Source: Gemmatimonadaceae bacterium
GTDB taxonomy: Bacteria; Gemmatimonadota; Gemmatimonadetes; Gemmatimonadales; Gemmatimonadaceae
Length of the DNA: 58,734 bases
Reading direction: 5' to 3'
Assembly (NCBI GenBank): GCA_013697785.1
Contig: JACCWE010000059.1
Span: 1-58,734 of the forward strand
Below are positions 1-8,849 of this stretch, piece by piece (position 1 is the first letter of the stretch; each line of letters opens with the position of its first letter). The position numbers and the translations under genes were made by a program. The notes beneath the pieces are model-generated. The model did not search any database, was not told the DNA's origin, and saw nothing but the letters and a program-made list of their open reading frames with translations.

Positions 1-1270
1 CTGCCGGATCGTGCCAGCCGAGGGCGAGGAGGTCACTCTGCTCGCTCGTGGCGGGCGCGGTGGATGTGATCGCGACGGCGAGTCCGCACACGGGCGCGGT
101 GAGCGTCCACGTGTCGAGGAGTGCGCGACAGTGCTCGACGAGTGGAGCAGCGCGCGCGACGGGACGCGGAAGATGCACTTGCCGCGTGACCGTATGCGGC
201 GCGGCGCCGGACGGCAGCGCACTGCGGCGATCGTCGAGCGTGAGAGTGATCGCGATCGTCGCGGCCGCGCGTCCCTCGGCTGCGAGTGCGGATGCGAGGC
301 GCTCGATCGCGGGACGGAGGAGAAAGAGCACCGGCTCCATCGTCGTCGCGGGCGATGCGAGCTCCACCTCGGCCGCATGTCGTGCGGAGACGGATGCGAG
401 CACCGGGCGGCGCACGTCGTGGCCGCGCGCGAGCCGCCAGGCGGCGAGCCCAGTCGCGCCCCAGCGCCGCTCGATGTCTTCGCTGTCGAGTGCGGCGAAG
501 GCGCCGGCAGATGCAATGCCGAGCGCGGCGAGCGTTGCGCGGAGCTCACCTTCCATCGGGATGAGCGCGAGCGGAGCGGGCGCGAGATACGCCGCGTCGC
601 CGCCGGTGGGAACGATGAACGCCGCTTCGACACTCGTGCGACGGCCGGGTGCGGCCCACGTCGCCGCGCGCGCGACGACGCACGAGCTCGCGATCGCGAC
701 GCGCGCGCGCGGATGCCACGCGCCGGCGATCTCCGCGAGCGCGCGCACGAGCATCCGCTCGCCGCCCATTGCCTCGAGTCCGTGCGCGCCGATCCACCAG
801 AGTCCCGGCTCGTGCGCGGCCGGCGTCACTTGGGGGCTCGCCACGAGGAAGTGCGCCGAGAGCTCGGCGATCGCGCTCGCGATGGCCGTGTCGTCCCAGT
901 CGAGGATCTCGAGCGCGGCGCAGCGTGCGCGCGATTCGAGCGCCGTCATCCCGCTGCGCACGCCTTCGCGCGCGGCTGCGCCGGAGACTGCGCGCAGCTT
1001 GCCGCCATCGAGCAACGCGACCAGCGCGTCATCCCACGAAGGCGGAGCTGCGCTTACGGCGTGGAGCTGTGGATGCGACGGAGTTTTTCGCGGCGGCGTT
1101 GGTCGCAGCGGATTTTCCCGCGACGGATTTTTCTGCGGCGGATTTGTCCGGGTAGGAGGTGATGATGGGAGTTGATGGAGCCGGGACGTATGGGCGTTCC
1201 GGGTGCGCCACACCGCGGCGATCGGGAACCTCGGGATGCGCACACAAGCGACGCGCCACTGCTCGGCCAT
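1..1270 (-). CDS. imuB: ImuB-type Y-family polymerase-like protein, partial (C-terminus beyond the window)
   Basis: The reading frame is open from an ATG at 1270 to the left edge (about 423 codons). It has the ImuB pattern: an opening strand RIPRFPIAAV (residues 11-20), then GGKLRAVSGAAAREGVRSG, then a palm/thumb region with WWIGAHGLEAMGGER. ImuB proteins are relatives of DinB that lack the catalytic acidic residues and act as adaptors between ImuA, DnaE2 and the sliding clamp in error-prone SOS repair. Here the strand that carries the metal-binding Asp in DinB has none, in line with that. The start lies inside imuA, giving a 242-bp out-of-frame overlap. A Pro/Thr/Lys-rich stretch (about residues 28-73) encoded in the overlap looks like an insertion after the first strand. 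dnaE2 would be expected beyond the left edge. Confidence 0.8.
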   Translation of the reverse strand, partial: MAEQWRVACVRIPRFPIAAVWRTRNAHTSRLHQLPSSPPTRTNPPQKNPSRENPLRPTPPRKTPSHPQLHAVSAAPPSWDDALVALLDGGKLRAVSGAAAREGVRSGMTALESRARCAALEILDWDDTAIASAIAELSAHFLVASPQVTPAAHEPGLWWIGAHGLEAMGGERMLVRALAEIAGAWHPRARVAIASSCVVARAATWAAPGRRTSVEAAFIVPTGGDAAYLAPAPLALIPMEGELRATLAALGIASAGAFAALDSEDIERRWGATGLAAWRLARGHDVRRPVLASVSARHAAEVELASPATTMEPVLFLLRPAIERLASALAAEGRAAATIAITLTLDDRRSALPSGAAPHTVTRQVHLPRPVARAAPLVEHCRALLDTWTLTAPVCGLAVAITSTAPATSEQSDLLALGWHDPA

Positions 1271-1907
1271 AACTCACCTCAATCGTCCGGCGTTTACCAC
1301 CCTTCTCCAGCGTGATCGTGGTCGTGCGTTCGGAGCGCGCGTTTCTCCGGGCGAGTCGTATTCGAACCGAGCTTCCAGTCGCATCGCCGCCGCGCTCGCC
1401 GGTGACGACGAAGGCGGCGCCGACATCGCGCGCGAGCCGTGTGAGTCGCACCCCGAGCACGCGCGCGAGCGGCGGTGCGCCGTCCATCACCACGAGTGAG
1501 AAGGCACCGGAGCGGAGGAGGAGATCGGCGCACCACGTCGCGCGTGCGGCGTTGGTGGGACGGATGATCCAGAGCGGCGCGCGCTCGCTGCCGACGTGCG
1601 CCCAGTCGCGCGGTGCGAGCGTGCGCGTCGCGTCGATGTACGCGACCCATCGCCCGCCGCTCGCGGCGGCGGTGACGAGTGTGCGGAGCATAGAGGTGCG
1701 GCCGCTGCCGCTCGCGCCCGTGATCTCGGTGAGCCGCCCGCGTGGAATGCCGCGATCGACGAGAAGCGCGTCGAGCTCGGCGATGCCCGTGGGGAGCGGC
1801 GCGCGATCGGGGCGAACGCTCTCCTGGATGGCGCCGAGCTGAAGCTTCAACTCCCGAACAGAAGCCGAAAGGCCAGGAGACGCGAGGACGCGCGCGGGGG
1901 CGGTCAT
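1029..1907 (-). CDS. imuA: ImuA, RecA-like mutasome ATPase
   Basis: A 292-residue RecA-fold protein expected to act with ImuB and DnaE2 in damage-induced mutagenic translesion synthesis. A P-loop-like segment GASGSGRT lies at residues 64-71, with Arg where Walker A normally has Lys. It is followed by a RecA-like core with LVVMDGA (Walker B-like) and VVTGER. The last 60 residues are Ala/Lys/Ser-rich and probably disordered; that part of the DNA also encodes the start of imuB in another frame. The ATG at 1907 is 7 nt after the stop of the upstream gene, so it is probably co-transcribed with it. I could not recognise a LexA box. Confidence 0.8.
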   Translation of the reverse strand: MTAPARVLASPGLSASVRELKLQLGAIQESVRPDRAPLPTGIAELDALLVDRGIPRGRLTEITGASGSGRTSMLRTLVTAAASGGRWVAYIDATRTLAPRDWAHVGSERAPLWIIRPTNAARATWCADLLLRSGAFSLVVMDGAPPLARVLGVRLTRLARDVGAAFVVTGERGGDATGSSVRIRLARRNARSERTTTITLEKGGKRRTIEVSYGRAVARRLCAHPEVPDRRGVAHPERPYVPAPSTPIITSYPDKSAAEKSVAGKSAATNAAAKNSVASTAPRRKRSSAFVG

Positions 1908-1914
1908 GGTGTGC

Positions 1915-2748
1915 TCAGCGCTCGCTTACGAGGTCATTCGCATCGGCGAACGGAAGCGCATCGTTCGCGAAGCCGAAGGTGCCGTGCTCCCTGATCTCGT
2001 TCGCCGCACGGACGAAGGCGCCGAGTGCGGCGCGGCTGAGCGACGATCCAACGCTGATGCGTTTGATGCCGAGCGCGGCGAGCTGGGAAACGGAGAAGGG
2101 CGCGCCCTTGATCCCCATGATGACGTTGACGGGCTTGCTCACGGATGAGCAGACCGCGCGGATGTGATCGGCCTTGACGATCCCCGGTGCGTAGAGGACG
2201 TCGGCGCCCGCGGCCTCGAAAGCCTGGAGACGACGGATCGTGTCGTCGAGGTCCGGCTTGCCGTGCAGAAAGTTTTCGGCGCGCGCGACGAACATGAACG
2301 GGAAGGGAAGCGCGTGCGCGGCCTCGGCCGCAGCGGTGACGCGCTCGGCCGCGTGCGCGACGTCGTAGATGGGATTGCGCGAATCGCCGGTGGAGTCCTC
2401 GATCGATGCGCCGACGAGACCGACCAGCGCCGCGAGGCGGATGGTTTCCGCGGCGGACTCGGGCGCGTCGCCGTAGCCGTTCTCGAGGTCGGCGGCGACG
2501 GGGAGATCGGTGGCGTCGACGATCGCCTTGGCGTTGATGAGCGCGTCGTCGCGCGTGACGGAGCCATCGCCGTCGCGGCGGCCGAGGACGAAGGCGAGGC
2601 CGGCGCTGGTGGTGGTGAGCGCTTCGAAACCGAGTCGGGTGAGGATGCGCGCGGTGCCGGCGTCCCAGGGATTCGGGATGACGAATGCGCCGGCGCGCGC
2701 GTGCAGCGCCTGGAAGATCTTCGCTTTGTCGGCTTGCGTTGGGCGCAT
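1915..2748 (-). CDS. Isocitrate lyase/PEP mutase family protein
   Basis: A 277-residue TIM-barrel enzyme of the PEP mutase/isocitrate lyase superfamily. Visible signatures are PNPWDAGTA (26-34), TTSAG (47-51), the metal-site segment DLENGYG (87-93) and SIEDS (115-119). The KKCGH catalytic loop of true isocitrate and methylisocitrate lyases is absent, so it is better placed with the broad PF13714-type group acting on alpha-keto or phosphonate substrates; the reaction cannot be named. The ATG at 2748 is preferred. An in-frame GTG at 2754 overlaps the upstream radical SAM stop codon. It lies between the radical SAM gene and imuA in a tight same-strand run. Confidence 0.75.
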   Translation of the reverse strand: MRPTQADKAKIFQALHARAGAFVIPNPWDAGTARILTRLGFEALTTTSAGLAFVLGRRDGDGSVTRDDALINAKAIVDATDLPVAADLENGYGDAPESAAETIRLAALVGLVGASIEDSTGDSRNPIYDVAHAAERVTAAAEAAHALPFPFMFVARAENFLHGKPDLDDTIRRLQAFEAAGADVLYAPGIVKADHIRAVCSSVSKPVNVIMGIKGAPFSVSQLAALGIKRISVGSSLSRAALGAFVRAANEIREHGTFGFANDALPFADANDLVSER

Positions 2749-2750
2749 GG

Positions 2751-3866
2751 TCACGTGGTGGCGGTTGAGAAGGCGAGGTCGAGCTGGACGGTGGCGGTTG
2801 CGGCTTCGAGCATCGAGGGATCGTCGTCGGCATCGTCGCGCATGCTGCGGCTTCCGGAGTTGATGCCGTAGCGCTTGCAGAGCATGTCGAAGAATCGCGC
2901 GAGTCCCGCGCGATAGCGATCGCCTGCGTGATTGCCGCGCGAATAGGTGGCGCGATAGCGGCCGGCGAGGTGCGGAAACTCCTGCTCGATGAACGGGAGA
3001 TAGCGCTTGCGTGCCTCGTGCTGCAAGCGGAGCGCGCACGCGCCGACATATGTGGCGCCGGCTTCGGAGACGCGCTTCACGAGGGCTTCGAGATCCGAGG
3101 GATTGTCGGTGATGCCGGGGAGGACGGGCATGCAGTTGATCCCCGCGTCGATCCCCGTTTCGCGGAGGCGCGCGAGCGCACGGACGCGCGCCTCGGGCGT
3201 TGGCGCGCGCGGCTCGATGCGGCGGGCGAGCGCGCGGTCGAGCGTGATGAGGGAGAGATGCACCGTGAGCTCGGAGATGCGCGCGATGCGCGATAGCACG
3301 TCGATGTCGCGCGTGATGAGCGCGCTCTTGGTGATGATCACGATGCGCAGCCCCGGATGCTCGGCGAGCACCTCGAGGATGCTCCGTGTCACCTTGAAGT
3401 GACGCTCGGCCGGCTGGTACGGATCGGTGGCAGTGCCGATGACGATCGACTCGCCTTTGAGAAGCGCGAGATGTTTGTCGCTGCCGAAGCGGAGGGTGCG
3501 CGCGAGGATGTCGGCGGCGTTGCGCTTGACGAAGATGTGGCGCTCGAAGGCGAGCCAGGGCGGGATGCGCTCGACTTCGACGGCGGTGTCATCGACGAGC
3601 CGGTCGGCGGCGGATGCGCGCTCCATGACGTAGCGATGTGCGTAGCGTGCGTAGCAGTACGCGCAGCCGAAGGCGCATCCGATGTACGGGTTGATCGACC
3701 AGTAGGCCATTCCCGTTGCGCGGGTGTCGTTGAGGATGGAGCGCGCGTGGGTGGAGTAGTAGGTGATGTCGCTCTGGGCGCCGATGACGGGGAGCTGGCG
3801 GAGCGAGCGCTGGACGGCCTCGGGGAAGAGGGGGAGGGTGTGCGAGGCGGCGAGCGAAAGGGGCAT
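2751..3866 (-). CDS. Radical SAM protein (Rv2578c/SplB-like)
   Basis: A 371-residue radical SAM enzyme with the 4Fe-4S ligating motif CAFGCAYC (C64, C68, C71; Cx3Cx2C) preceded by SINPYIGC. It also has TATDPYQPAE, typical of the SplB-like/Rv2578c branch, and barrel strands ITKSALITRD and LSLITLD. Members cleave S-adenosylmethionine reductively; spore photoproduct lyase is the characterised relative, but the substrate of this branch is unknown. The start ATG at 3866 (MPLSLAAS) follows a 169-bp gap with no gene, so this is probably the first gene of a run continuing into imuAB. A DNA-repair role is suggested only by this context. Confidence 0.8.
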   Translation of the reverse strand: MPLSLAASHTLPLFPEAVQRSLRQLPVIGAQSDITYYSTHARSILNDTRATGMAYWSINPYIGCAFGCAYCYARYAHRYVMERASAADRLVDDTAVEVERIPPWLAFERHIFVKRNAADILARTLRFGSDKHLALLKGESIVIGTATDPYQPAERHFKVTRSILEVLAEHPGLRIVIITKSALITRDIDVLSRIARISELTVHLSLITLDRALARRIEPRAPTPEARVRALARLRETGIDAGINCMPVLPGITDNPSDLEALVKRVSEAGATYVGACALRLQHEARKRYLPFIEQEFPHLAGRYRATYSRGNHAGDRYRAGLARFFDMLCKRYGINSGSRSMRDDADDDPSMLEAATATVQLDLAFSTATT

Positions 3867-4035
3867 CGAATCGGTTCCAACCGGAATGGAAAGGTGCGGG
3901 GAACTGAGGATACCGAAAAAAACCCGAAGAGGCAAGGCGACAGAATTGCCGGGGTAGGGGATGGGGTTTAGGTGGCTCAGGGAGGGCGGAAATGGCAGGG
4001 AAACCGAGTGTGATCTGCCGAGCTCGGCTGACGCT

Positions 4036-4965
4036 CTACGAATTAGCGAGCGGCGCGAGCGCGACTCGCTCATACCTGCGAAGCACCCGCAGCGCACGCA
4101 GCGTATTCCATTTGCTCGGCTCACCCACTCGCTCGTTGAACGGGAAGGCGAGCGACTCGTCGTTCGCCCAATCGAGCAGCCATCGACCGTCAGCCTGTCG
4201 CCGGCTCTCGACGAGACGGAGCGCCTCGTCGATGCGCGCGTCGTGCTGCACGCCGGCGTCGCGGAGATAGTCGAGCGCGCGAAGGACGTCGTAGTGGTAG
4301 CGCGGCGGATACGCGAACGACAGGAACGCGGGGTGCGCGACGTCGCCCGTCGAGCGACGGCGGAAGAGCGAGCGCTCGAGCAGATACTCTTCGCCTCGAC
4401 GTCTGGCCGCTGCGATCTCCGGCGCCGAGCCGACAGCGCGCTCGTACTCGAGCAGCCCCTCGAGCACGCAGATCGTGGTGTGAAACGACGAGCGCGTGCT
4501 CTTTGGCGCTTCACAGTTCCAGCCGCCGTCAGCGAGTTGCTCGCCGAGGAGACGACGCGCGAGACTCTCGCACGGGTGCCCGAAGTAGCCGCCGAGCGCG
4601 AGTGCGCCGCCGTTGATGCATGGCTCGACCTCGCCTTCGAAGAACGGCTTCTTGCCGAATGATTCGTCCCAGCGAAAGCCTGCTTCGAGTCGCGACACCA
4701 TCGAGCGAATGGAAGGGTCGGTGCGATCGACGCCGGTCGCGCGGAGGAGCTGCAACGTGAAGAGAGTCGGGAGCCAGTCGGGAGCGCCGTCGCGATGCCA
4801 CGCGCCATCCTTTCCCTGATGCGCGAGAATCTCTGCGGCGAGTCCCTCGTGCGCGACGCGAGCGCGCTCTTTCGCGATCGACGCCGGCGATGCGTCGGTG
4901 AGATCGCGCATCGTCTGCCAGCGGATGGTTGGATCGGAGTCGAGCAGCCATGCGATAGTATCCAT
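4036..4965 (-). CDS. Squalene cyclase-like alpha/alpha-toroid protein
   Basis: A 309-residue soluble protein built from helical repeats with QW-like motifs: KDGAWHRD (about 52-59), ADGGWN (about 145) and QADGRWLLDW (about 255-265). These fit the prenyltransferase/squalene-oxidase repeat fold. It is about half the length of genuine squalene-hopene cyclases, and I do not see the catalytic DXDD motif, so cyclase activity is not supported. Such short homologues are common and uncharacterised. It ends 169 bp from the radical SAM start and begins 9 bp downstream of the response regulator stop, so it may be co-transcribed with the two-component system. Confidence 0.65.
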   Translation of the reverse strand: MDTIAWLLDSDPTIRWQTMRDLTDASPASIAKERARVAHEGLAAEILAHQGKDGAWHRDGAPDWLPTLFTLQLLRATGVDRTDPSIRSMVSRLEAGFRWDESFGKKPFFEGEVEPCINGGALALGGYFGHPCESLARRLLGEQLADGGWNCEAPKSTRSSFHTTICVLEGLLEYERAVGSAPEIAAARRRGEEYLLERSLFRRRSTGDVAHPAFLSFAYPPRYHYDVLRALDYLRDAGVQHDARIDEALRLVESRRQADGRWLLDWANDESLAFPFNERVGEPSKWNTLRALRVLRRYERVALAPLANS

Positions 4966-4974
4966 GCTGCGAAA

Positions 4975-5703
4975 TTATCCCGTGTTGGCCACTTCCGTCG
5001 ACGACTCCTCATTCCCCAGCGCCAGCCGATATCCCTGCTTCGGAATCGTGAGGATATGCCGCGGCCGGTGCGGATCGCGCTCGAGCTTCCGTCGCAGCTC
5101 GGCCAGATGCGTGTCGAGCGTCCGGCTCACGACGCCCGGATCGTAGCCCCACACCTCGCGCAACAGCTCGTCGCGCTCGACCACCGCGCTGTTCCGCGCG
5201 ATGAGCGCCGCGAGCAGCGCGTACTCCTTCGGTGTGAGCTGCACGACCACGCCGGCGCGCGTCACCTTCCGGTGATCGCGATCGACCTCGACGTCGCCGA
5301 AGCGCACGGGGGGCAGTCGCACCACCGCGAAGCTGCCGCTCGCCGATCTGCGCAACAATGTCTCGACGCGCGCGAGCAGCTCGAGCAGTCCGAACGGCTT
5401 CGTGACGTAGTCGTCCGCGCCGAGGCGGAAGCCGCGCACCTTGTGCGCCTCCTCGGCGAGTGCGGTCAACAGCAGCACCGGCGTGACCGAGTCGCGCTCG
5501 CGAATCGTGCGCAGCACGTCGTAGCCATTGCCGTCGGGGAGCATGAGGTCGAGGATGATGAGATCGGGCGCATCCGCAGCGATCGCGCGCGCGGACGCGG
5601 CGACATCGCCCGCGACAGTCACTCGATAACCATCGAATTCGAGATTCTGGCGCAGTCCTTCGGCAAAGCCGGGGTTGTCCTCGATCAGAAGAATGTGCGT
5701 CAC
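4975..5703 (-). CDS. OmpR/PhoB-family response regulator
   Basis: 242 residues: an N-terminal receiver domain (acid pocket E8-D9, phosphoacceptor D52 in LDLMLPD, switch T80, K102 in TKPF) and a C-terminal winged-helix DNA-binding domain (about 135-232, with LTPKEYALLAAL, WGYDP and ILTIPKQGYRL). It should bind DNA as a dimer after phosphorylation by the kinase encoded directly upstream. The two genes overlap by 4 nt (ATGA), indicating translational coupling. The regulon is unknown. Confidence 0.93.
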   Translation of the reverse strand: MTHILLIEDNPGFAEGLRQNLEFDGYRVTVAGDVAASARAIAADAPDLIILDLMLPDGNGYDVLRTIRERDSVTPVLLLTALAEEAHKVRGFRLGADDYVTKPFGLLELLARVETLLRRSASGSFAVVRLPPVRFGDVEVDRDHRKVTRAGVVVQLTPKEYALLAALIARNSAVVERDELLREVWGYDPGVVSRTLDTHLAELRRKLERDPHRPRHILTIPKQGYRLALGNEESSTEVANTG

Positions 5704-7247
5704 GAGTCGTCCGCCGCTGGGAGATCGAGCACGATGCGAGCGCCGCCGCTCGCTGCTTCGGCGCGCACGCAGCCGCCCGCCTGCACCACAATATCACGCA
5801 CGACCCACAGCCCGATACCCGCACCCTCCGCGTCCGCGACATCGCTCGCGCGGAAGTATCTGTCGAACACCTGCTCGCGCAGCATTGGCGCGATGCCAGG
5901 GCCCTCGTCCTCGACCGCGATGCGCACGAGCGCACCCGCGCGCGCGGCCGAGACGAGCACCGTCTGCGTGGGCGGCCCGAACTTGAGCGCGTTGTCGAGC
6001 ACGTTGGTGAGCGCCTGCAGCAGCACCGATTCAGCGACGCGCACCCGCGGCGCGCCCGACACGCTGACGGCGATCTTCGCACGCGCGTCGCTGAGCGCGC
6101 GGACACGCGTGATCGCGGTCTCGATCACCGAGGCTACCGGTGTTATCGGAGTAGCGGCGACGGGCGACGCGCGCTCCGGGCGCGTGAGCCCGACGACGTT
6201 GCTCACGGTCTCGATGAGGCGATGCGCCTCGTCGACGATGCGCTGCGCCGCGGCACGCTTCGCATCGTCGCCGCGCACGCGGTCGAGGGCGAGCGTCTCC
6301 GAATACAGGAGAATCTGCGCCAGCGGCGTGCGCAGCTCGTGGGAGATAGTAATGACGAGCTCCGCCTGCCGCCGCACGGCGCGCCGGTCGCGCACGAGCT
6401 GAAGCACCGCCATCGCCGCGAGCGCGATGGTGCCAAGGAACATGAGGGCGAGGGCGAAGGACGGGACGCCGCTGCGTTCGATCACGACGCCCGAGAAAGG
6501 CCGCGCGAAGAGTGGGTAGGCGGTGAGCTGGATACCCGCTACATCTTCGCGCGCGAGAACGCGTCGCTCGGGCGCCGCGGATGCGACGAGTGTGTCGGCG
6601 CCGACCATGACCCCGAGCGAAATGACGGAGTCCGCGGCTCCGCGCGCGCGTGCGCGCGAAACGAGCGCGACGAGCGCGGGTGCGCAGGTGACGAGTCCGT
6701 ACACCGCTACCGGCGCGTTGTACGGCGCGTACTTCACGCCGTAGATCACCGCGCGATCGCGTGACAACGCCGTCGCGAACGTCCCGGCGGCGAGCGGCGC
6801 CGATCGCATCTCCGATGCGACAACGTCACGCACCCACGCGACGGTGCTCGAGTCGGCACCGGGCGAGCCGAGCAACGCCTGATTGCGGAGGTCGAGGCGA
6901 AAGTAGGATGGCGGCGATCCTGCCGAATTCGGACAGCGCAACTCGCTCGATGCATCGCGCGGTGCCGGCGGCGGCAGCTCCTCGTAGACCGAACCCATGG
7001 TTCCGCCCACCTGCGCGCCGAGGTCGCTCGCGATCATCGTTCGAAGCGCGCTCGCCGCGGCGCCGGTTCGCTCGCGCGCGAGAAGCGCGACATAATCCTC
7101 CGTCACCTTTTCCGCCGTGCGCTGCTGGTAGCGCAGCTCGACCACGACTGCCCACGCGAGCGCAGCGCCGAGGACGAGCGCCAGCGCGATCGTGATCCGC
7201 GAGAGCGATGATGGCGGCCGTGGCGTGAGGAGCGGGAGCTGACGCAT
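5700..7247 (-). CDS. Membrane sensor histidine kinase
   Basis: 515 residues: a first membrane segment (about 18-38), an extracytoplasmic sensor region of about 220 residues with no recognised fold, and a second membrane segment (about 264-284). These are followed by the HisKA dimerisation domain with phosphoacceptor H303 in ISHELRTPL, then the HATPase domain (N-box around 415-424, DEGPGI 447-452, GAGIGLWV 475-482). It autophosphorylates and passes phosphate to the response regulator, whose start codon overlaps its stop. The start at 7247 faces the permease gene across a 117-bp divergent intergenic region that probably holds both promoters. Sensor ligand unknown. Confidence 0.92.
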   Translation of the reverse strand: MRQLPLLTPRPPSSLSRITIALALVLGAALAWAVVVELRYQQRTAEKVTEDYVALLARERTGAAASALRTMIASDLGAQVGGTMGSVYEELPPPAPRDASSELRCPNSAGSPPSYFRLDLRNQALLGSPGADSSTVAWVRDVVASEMRSAPLAAGTFATALSRDRAVIYGVKYAPYNAPVAVYGLVTCAPALVALVSRARARGAADSVISLGVMVGADTLVASAAPERRVLAREDVAGIQLTAYPLFARPFSGVVIERSGVPSFALALMFLGTIALAAMAVLQLVRDRRAVRRQAELVITISHELRTPLAQILLYSETLALDRVRGDDAKRAAAQRIVDEAHRLIETVSNVVGLTRPERASPVAATPITPVASVIETAITRVRALSDARAKIAVSVSGAPRVRVAESVLLQALTNVLDNALKFGPPTQTVLVSAARAGALVRIAVEDEGPGIAPMLREQVFDRYFRASDVADAEGAGIGLWVVRDIVVQAGGCVRAEAASGGARIVLDLPAADDS

Positions 7248-7364
7248 CGAGAGGATATAACGCGGATCGCACGCATGCGCCCGACCGGCGCCGTCAGGAA
7301 AGCCTTACCTTCTCCTGACGACGCCCTGAGCGCGCCGCGCAGAGGACCGCGCTATGCTCGACGC

Positions 7365-8810
7365 ATGAATCTCTTCGCGAAAAAATCGCTCGCCCAGCTC
7401 GACCAGGAATCGGAGCGCAATCCGCTCCGTCGATCGCTCGGCCGCGTCCAGCTCATCGCGCTCGGCGTCGGGTCGATCATCGGCACCGGCATCTTCGTAA
7501 TGACAGGGACGGCAGCATCGCAGAATGCCGGCCCCGCGCTCGTCCTCTCGATGATCCTCACGACGATCGGCTGCGCGTTCTCGGGGCTGTGCTACGCCGA
7601 GTTCGCATCCATGGTGCCGATCGCCGGGAGCGCGTACACGTATGCGTACGCGACGATCGGAGAGCTCATCGCATGGATCATCGGCTGGGACCTCATTCTC
7701 GAGTATGCGTTGAGCGTGTCGACCGTCGCAGTGGGATGGAGCGGATACTTCGTGAGCTTCACGCACGATGTCGGCATCAACCTTCCACTCGCGCTCACGA
7801 TGCCGCTCGGGAAGGTCGTCACCGACCAGAGCGGAGCGACGGTCGTCGGCATCTTCAACCTGCCTGCTGTGTGCATCGTGATCTTCGTCTCGGCGCTCCT
7901 GATCAGCGGGATCAGGCAATCGGCGAACGCGAACACGGTGCTCGTGTTCATCAAGGCGATCGTGCTCGTGGTGTTCGTCGTGGCGGGGGCGTCGTACGTG
8001 CAGCGCGCGAATCTCACGCCGTTCATTCCGCCGAATACGGGAGAGTTCGGCCATTTCGGACCGAGCGGCATTCTGCGCGGCGCCGGCGTCATGTTCTTCG
8101 CATACATCGGCTTCGACGCGGTCACGACCGCGGCGCAGGAATCGAAGAATCCGCAGCGCGACATGCCATGGGGAATCCTCGGCTCACTCGCGATCTGTAC
8201 GGTGCTCTACATCGCGGTGGCGATCGTGCTCACCGGAATCGTGCACTACTCGAAGCTCAACGTCGCCGATCCGCTCGCGGTGGGGATCGATGCGACGGGA
8301 CTGCGCTGGCTGAGTCCCGTGATCAAGGTGAGCGCGCTGTTCGGCCTCTTCAGCACAATGCTCGTACAGCTGCTCGGGCAGACGCGAATCTTCTTCTCGA
8401 TGGCGCGCGACGGGCTGCTCCCGCGCGTGTTCGGGAGAGTGCACTCGCGCTATCAGACGCCGCACGTGAGTACGCTGGTGACGGGCACCGTGTGCGCGTT
8501 CGTCGCGGGACTCACTCCAATCGAAGTGCTCGGTCAGCTGGTGAGCATTGGGACGCTGCTCGCGTTCGTGTTGGTGTGCATCGGCATCGTGATTCTGCGG
8601 AAAACGGCGCCGAACAATCGGCGCCCGTTCCGTACACCGTGGGTGCCGCTCGTCCCGATACTCGGCGCGGTGATCTGCCTCGCGCAAATGGTCGGCCTTC
8701 CCGGAGAGACGTGGGTGCGGCTCGTGATCTGGCTCGCGTTGGGGCTCGCAATCTACTTCCTGTACGGACACTCGCACGCACAAGCGGCGAGGGTGGCCAG
8801 GAGAGACTAG
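7365..8810 (+). CDS. APC-superfamily amino acid permease
   Basis: 481 residues and about 12 membrane segments. The APC signature ALGVGSIIGTGIFVMTG is at residues 32-48, with unwound-helix glycines in TM1; later come FFAYIGFDAVTTAAQE (TM6-type substrate/sodium segment) and QTRIFFSMARDGLLP. It resembles the cationic amino acid transporter branch (YfnA/CAT-like), proton- or sodium-coupled at the inner membrane. The ATG at 7365 (MNLFAKKSLAQLD) is chosen over an upstream in-frame ATG because the family N-terminus begins here. It is divergent from the two-component system, a possible regulator. Confidence 0.9.
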   Translation: MNLFAKKSLAQLDQESERNPLRRSLGRVQLIALGVGSIIGTGIFVMTGTAASQNAGPALVLSMILTTIGCAFSGLCYAEFASMVPIAGSAYTYAYATIGELIAWIIGWDLILEYALSVSTVAVGWSGYFVSFTHDVGINLPLALTMPLGKVVTDQSGATVVGIFNLPAVCIVIFVSALLISGIRQSANANTVLVFIKAIVLVVFVVAGASYVQRANLTPFIPPNTGEFGHFGPSGILRGAGVMFFAYIGFDAVTTAAQESKNPQRDMPWGILGSLAICTVLYIAVAIVLTGIVHYSKLNVADPLAVGIDATGLRWLSPVIKVSALFGLFSTMLVQLLGQTRIFFSMARDGLLPRVFGRVHSRYQTPHVSTLVTGTVCAFVAGLTPIEVLGQLVSIGTLLAFVLVCIGIVILRKTAPNNRRPFRTPWVPLVPILGAVICLAQMVGLPGETWVRLVIWLALGLAIYFLYGHSHAQAARVARRD

Positions 8811-8849
8811 AGCGCGCACTTCGGAAAGACACTCACCTGTGTCGAACGA

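Noticed and set aside
48-1175. Long plus-strand frames opposite imuB and imuA
   Set aside because: Arg/Ala/Ser-rich translations typical of antisense frames in high-GC DNA; the minus-strand frame encodes recognisable ImuB.
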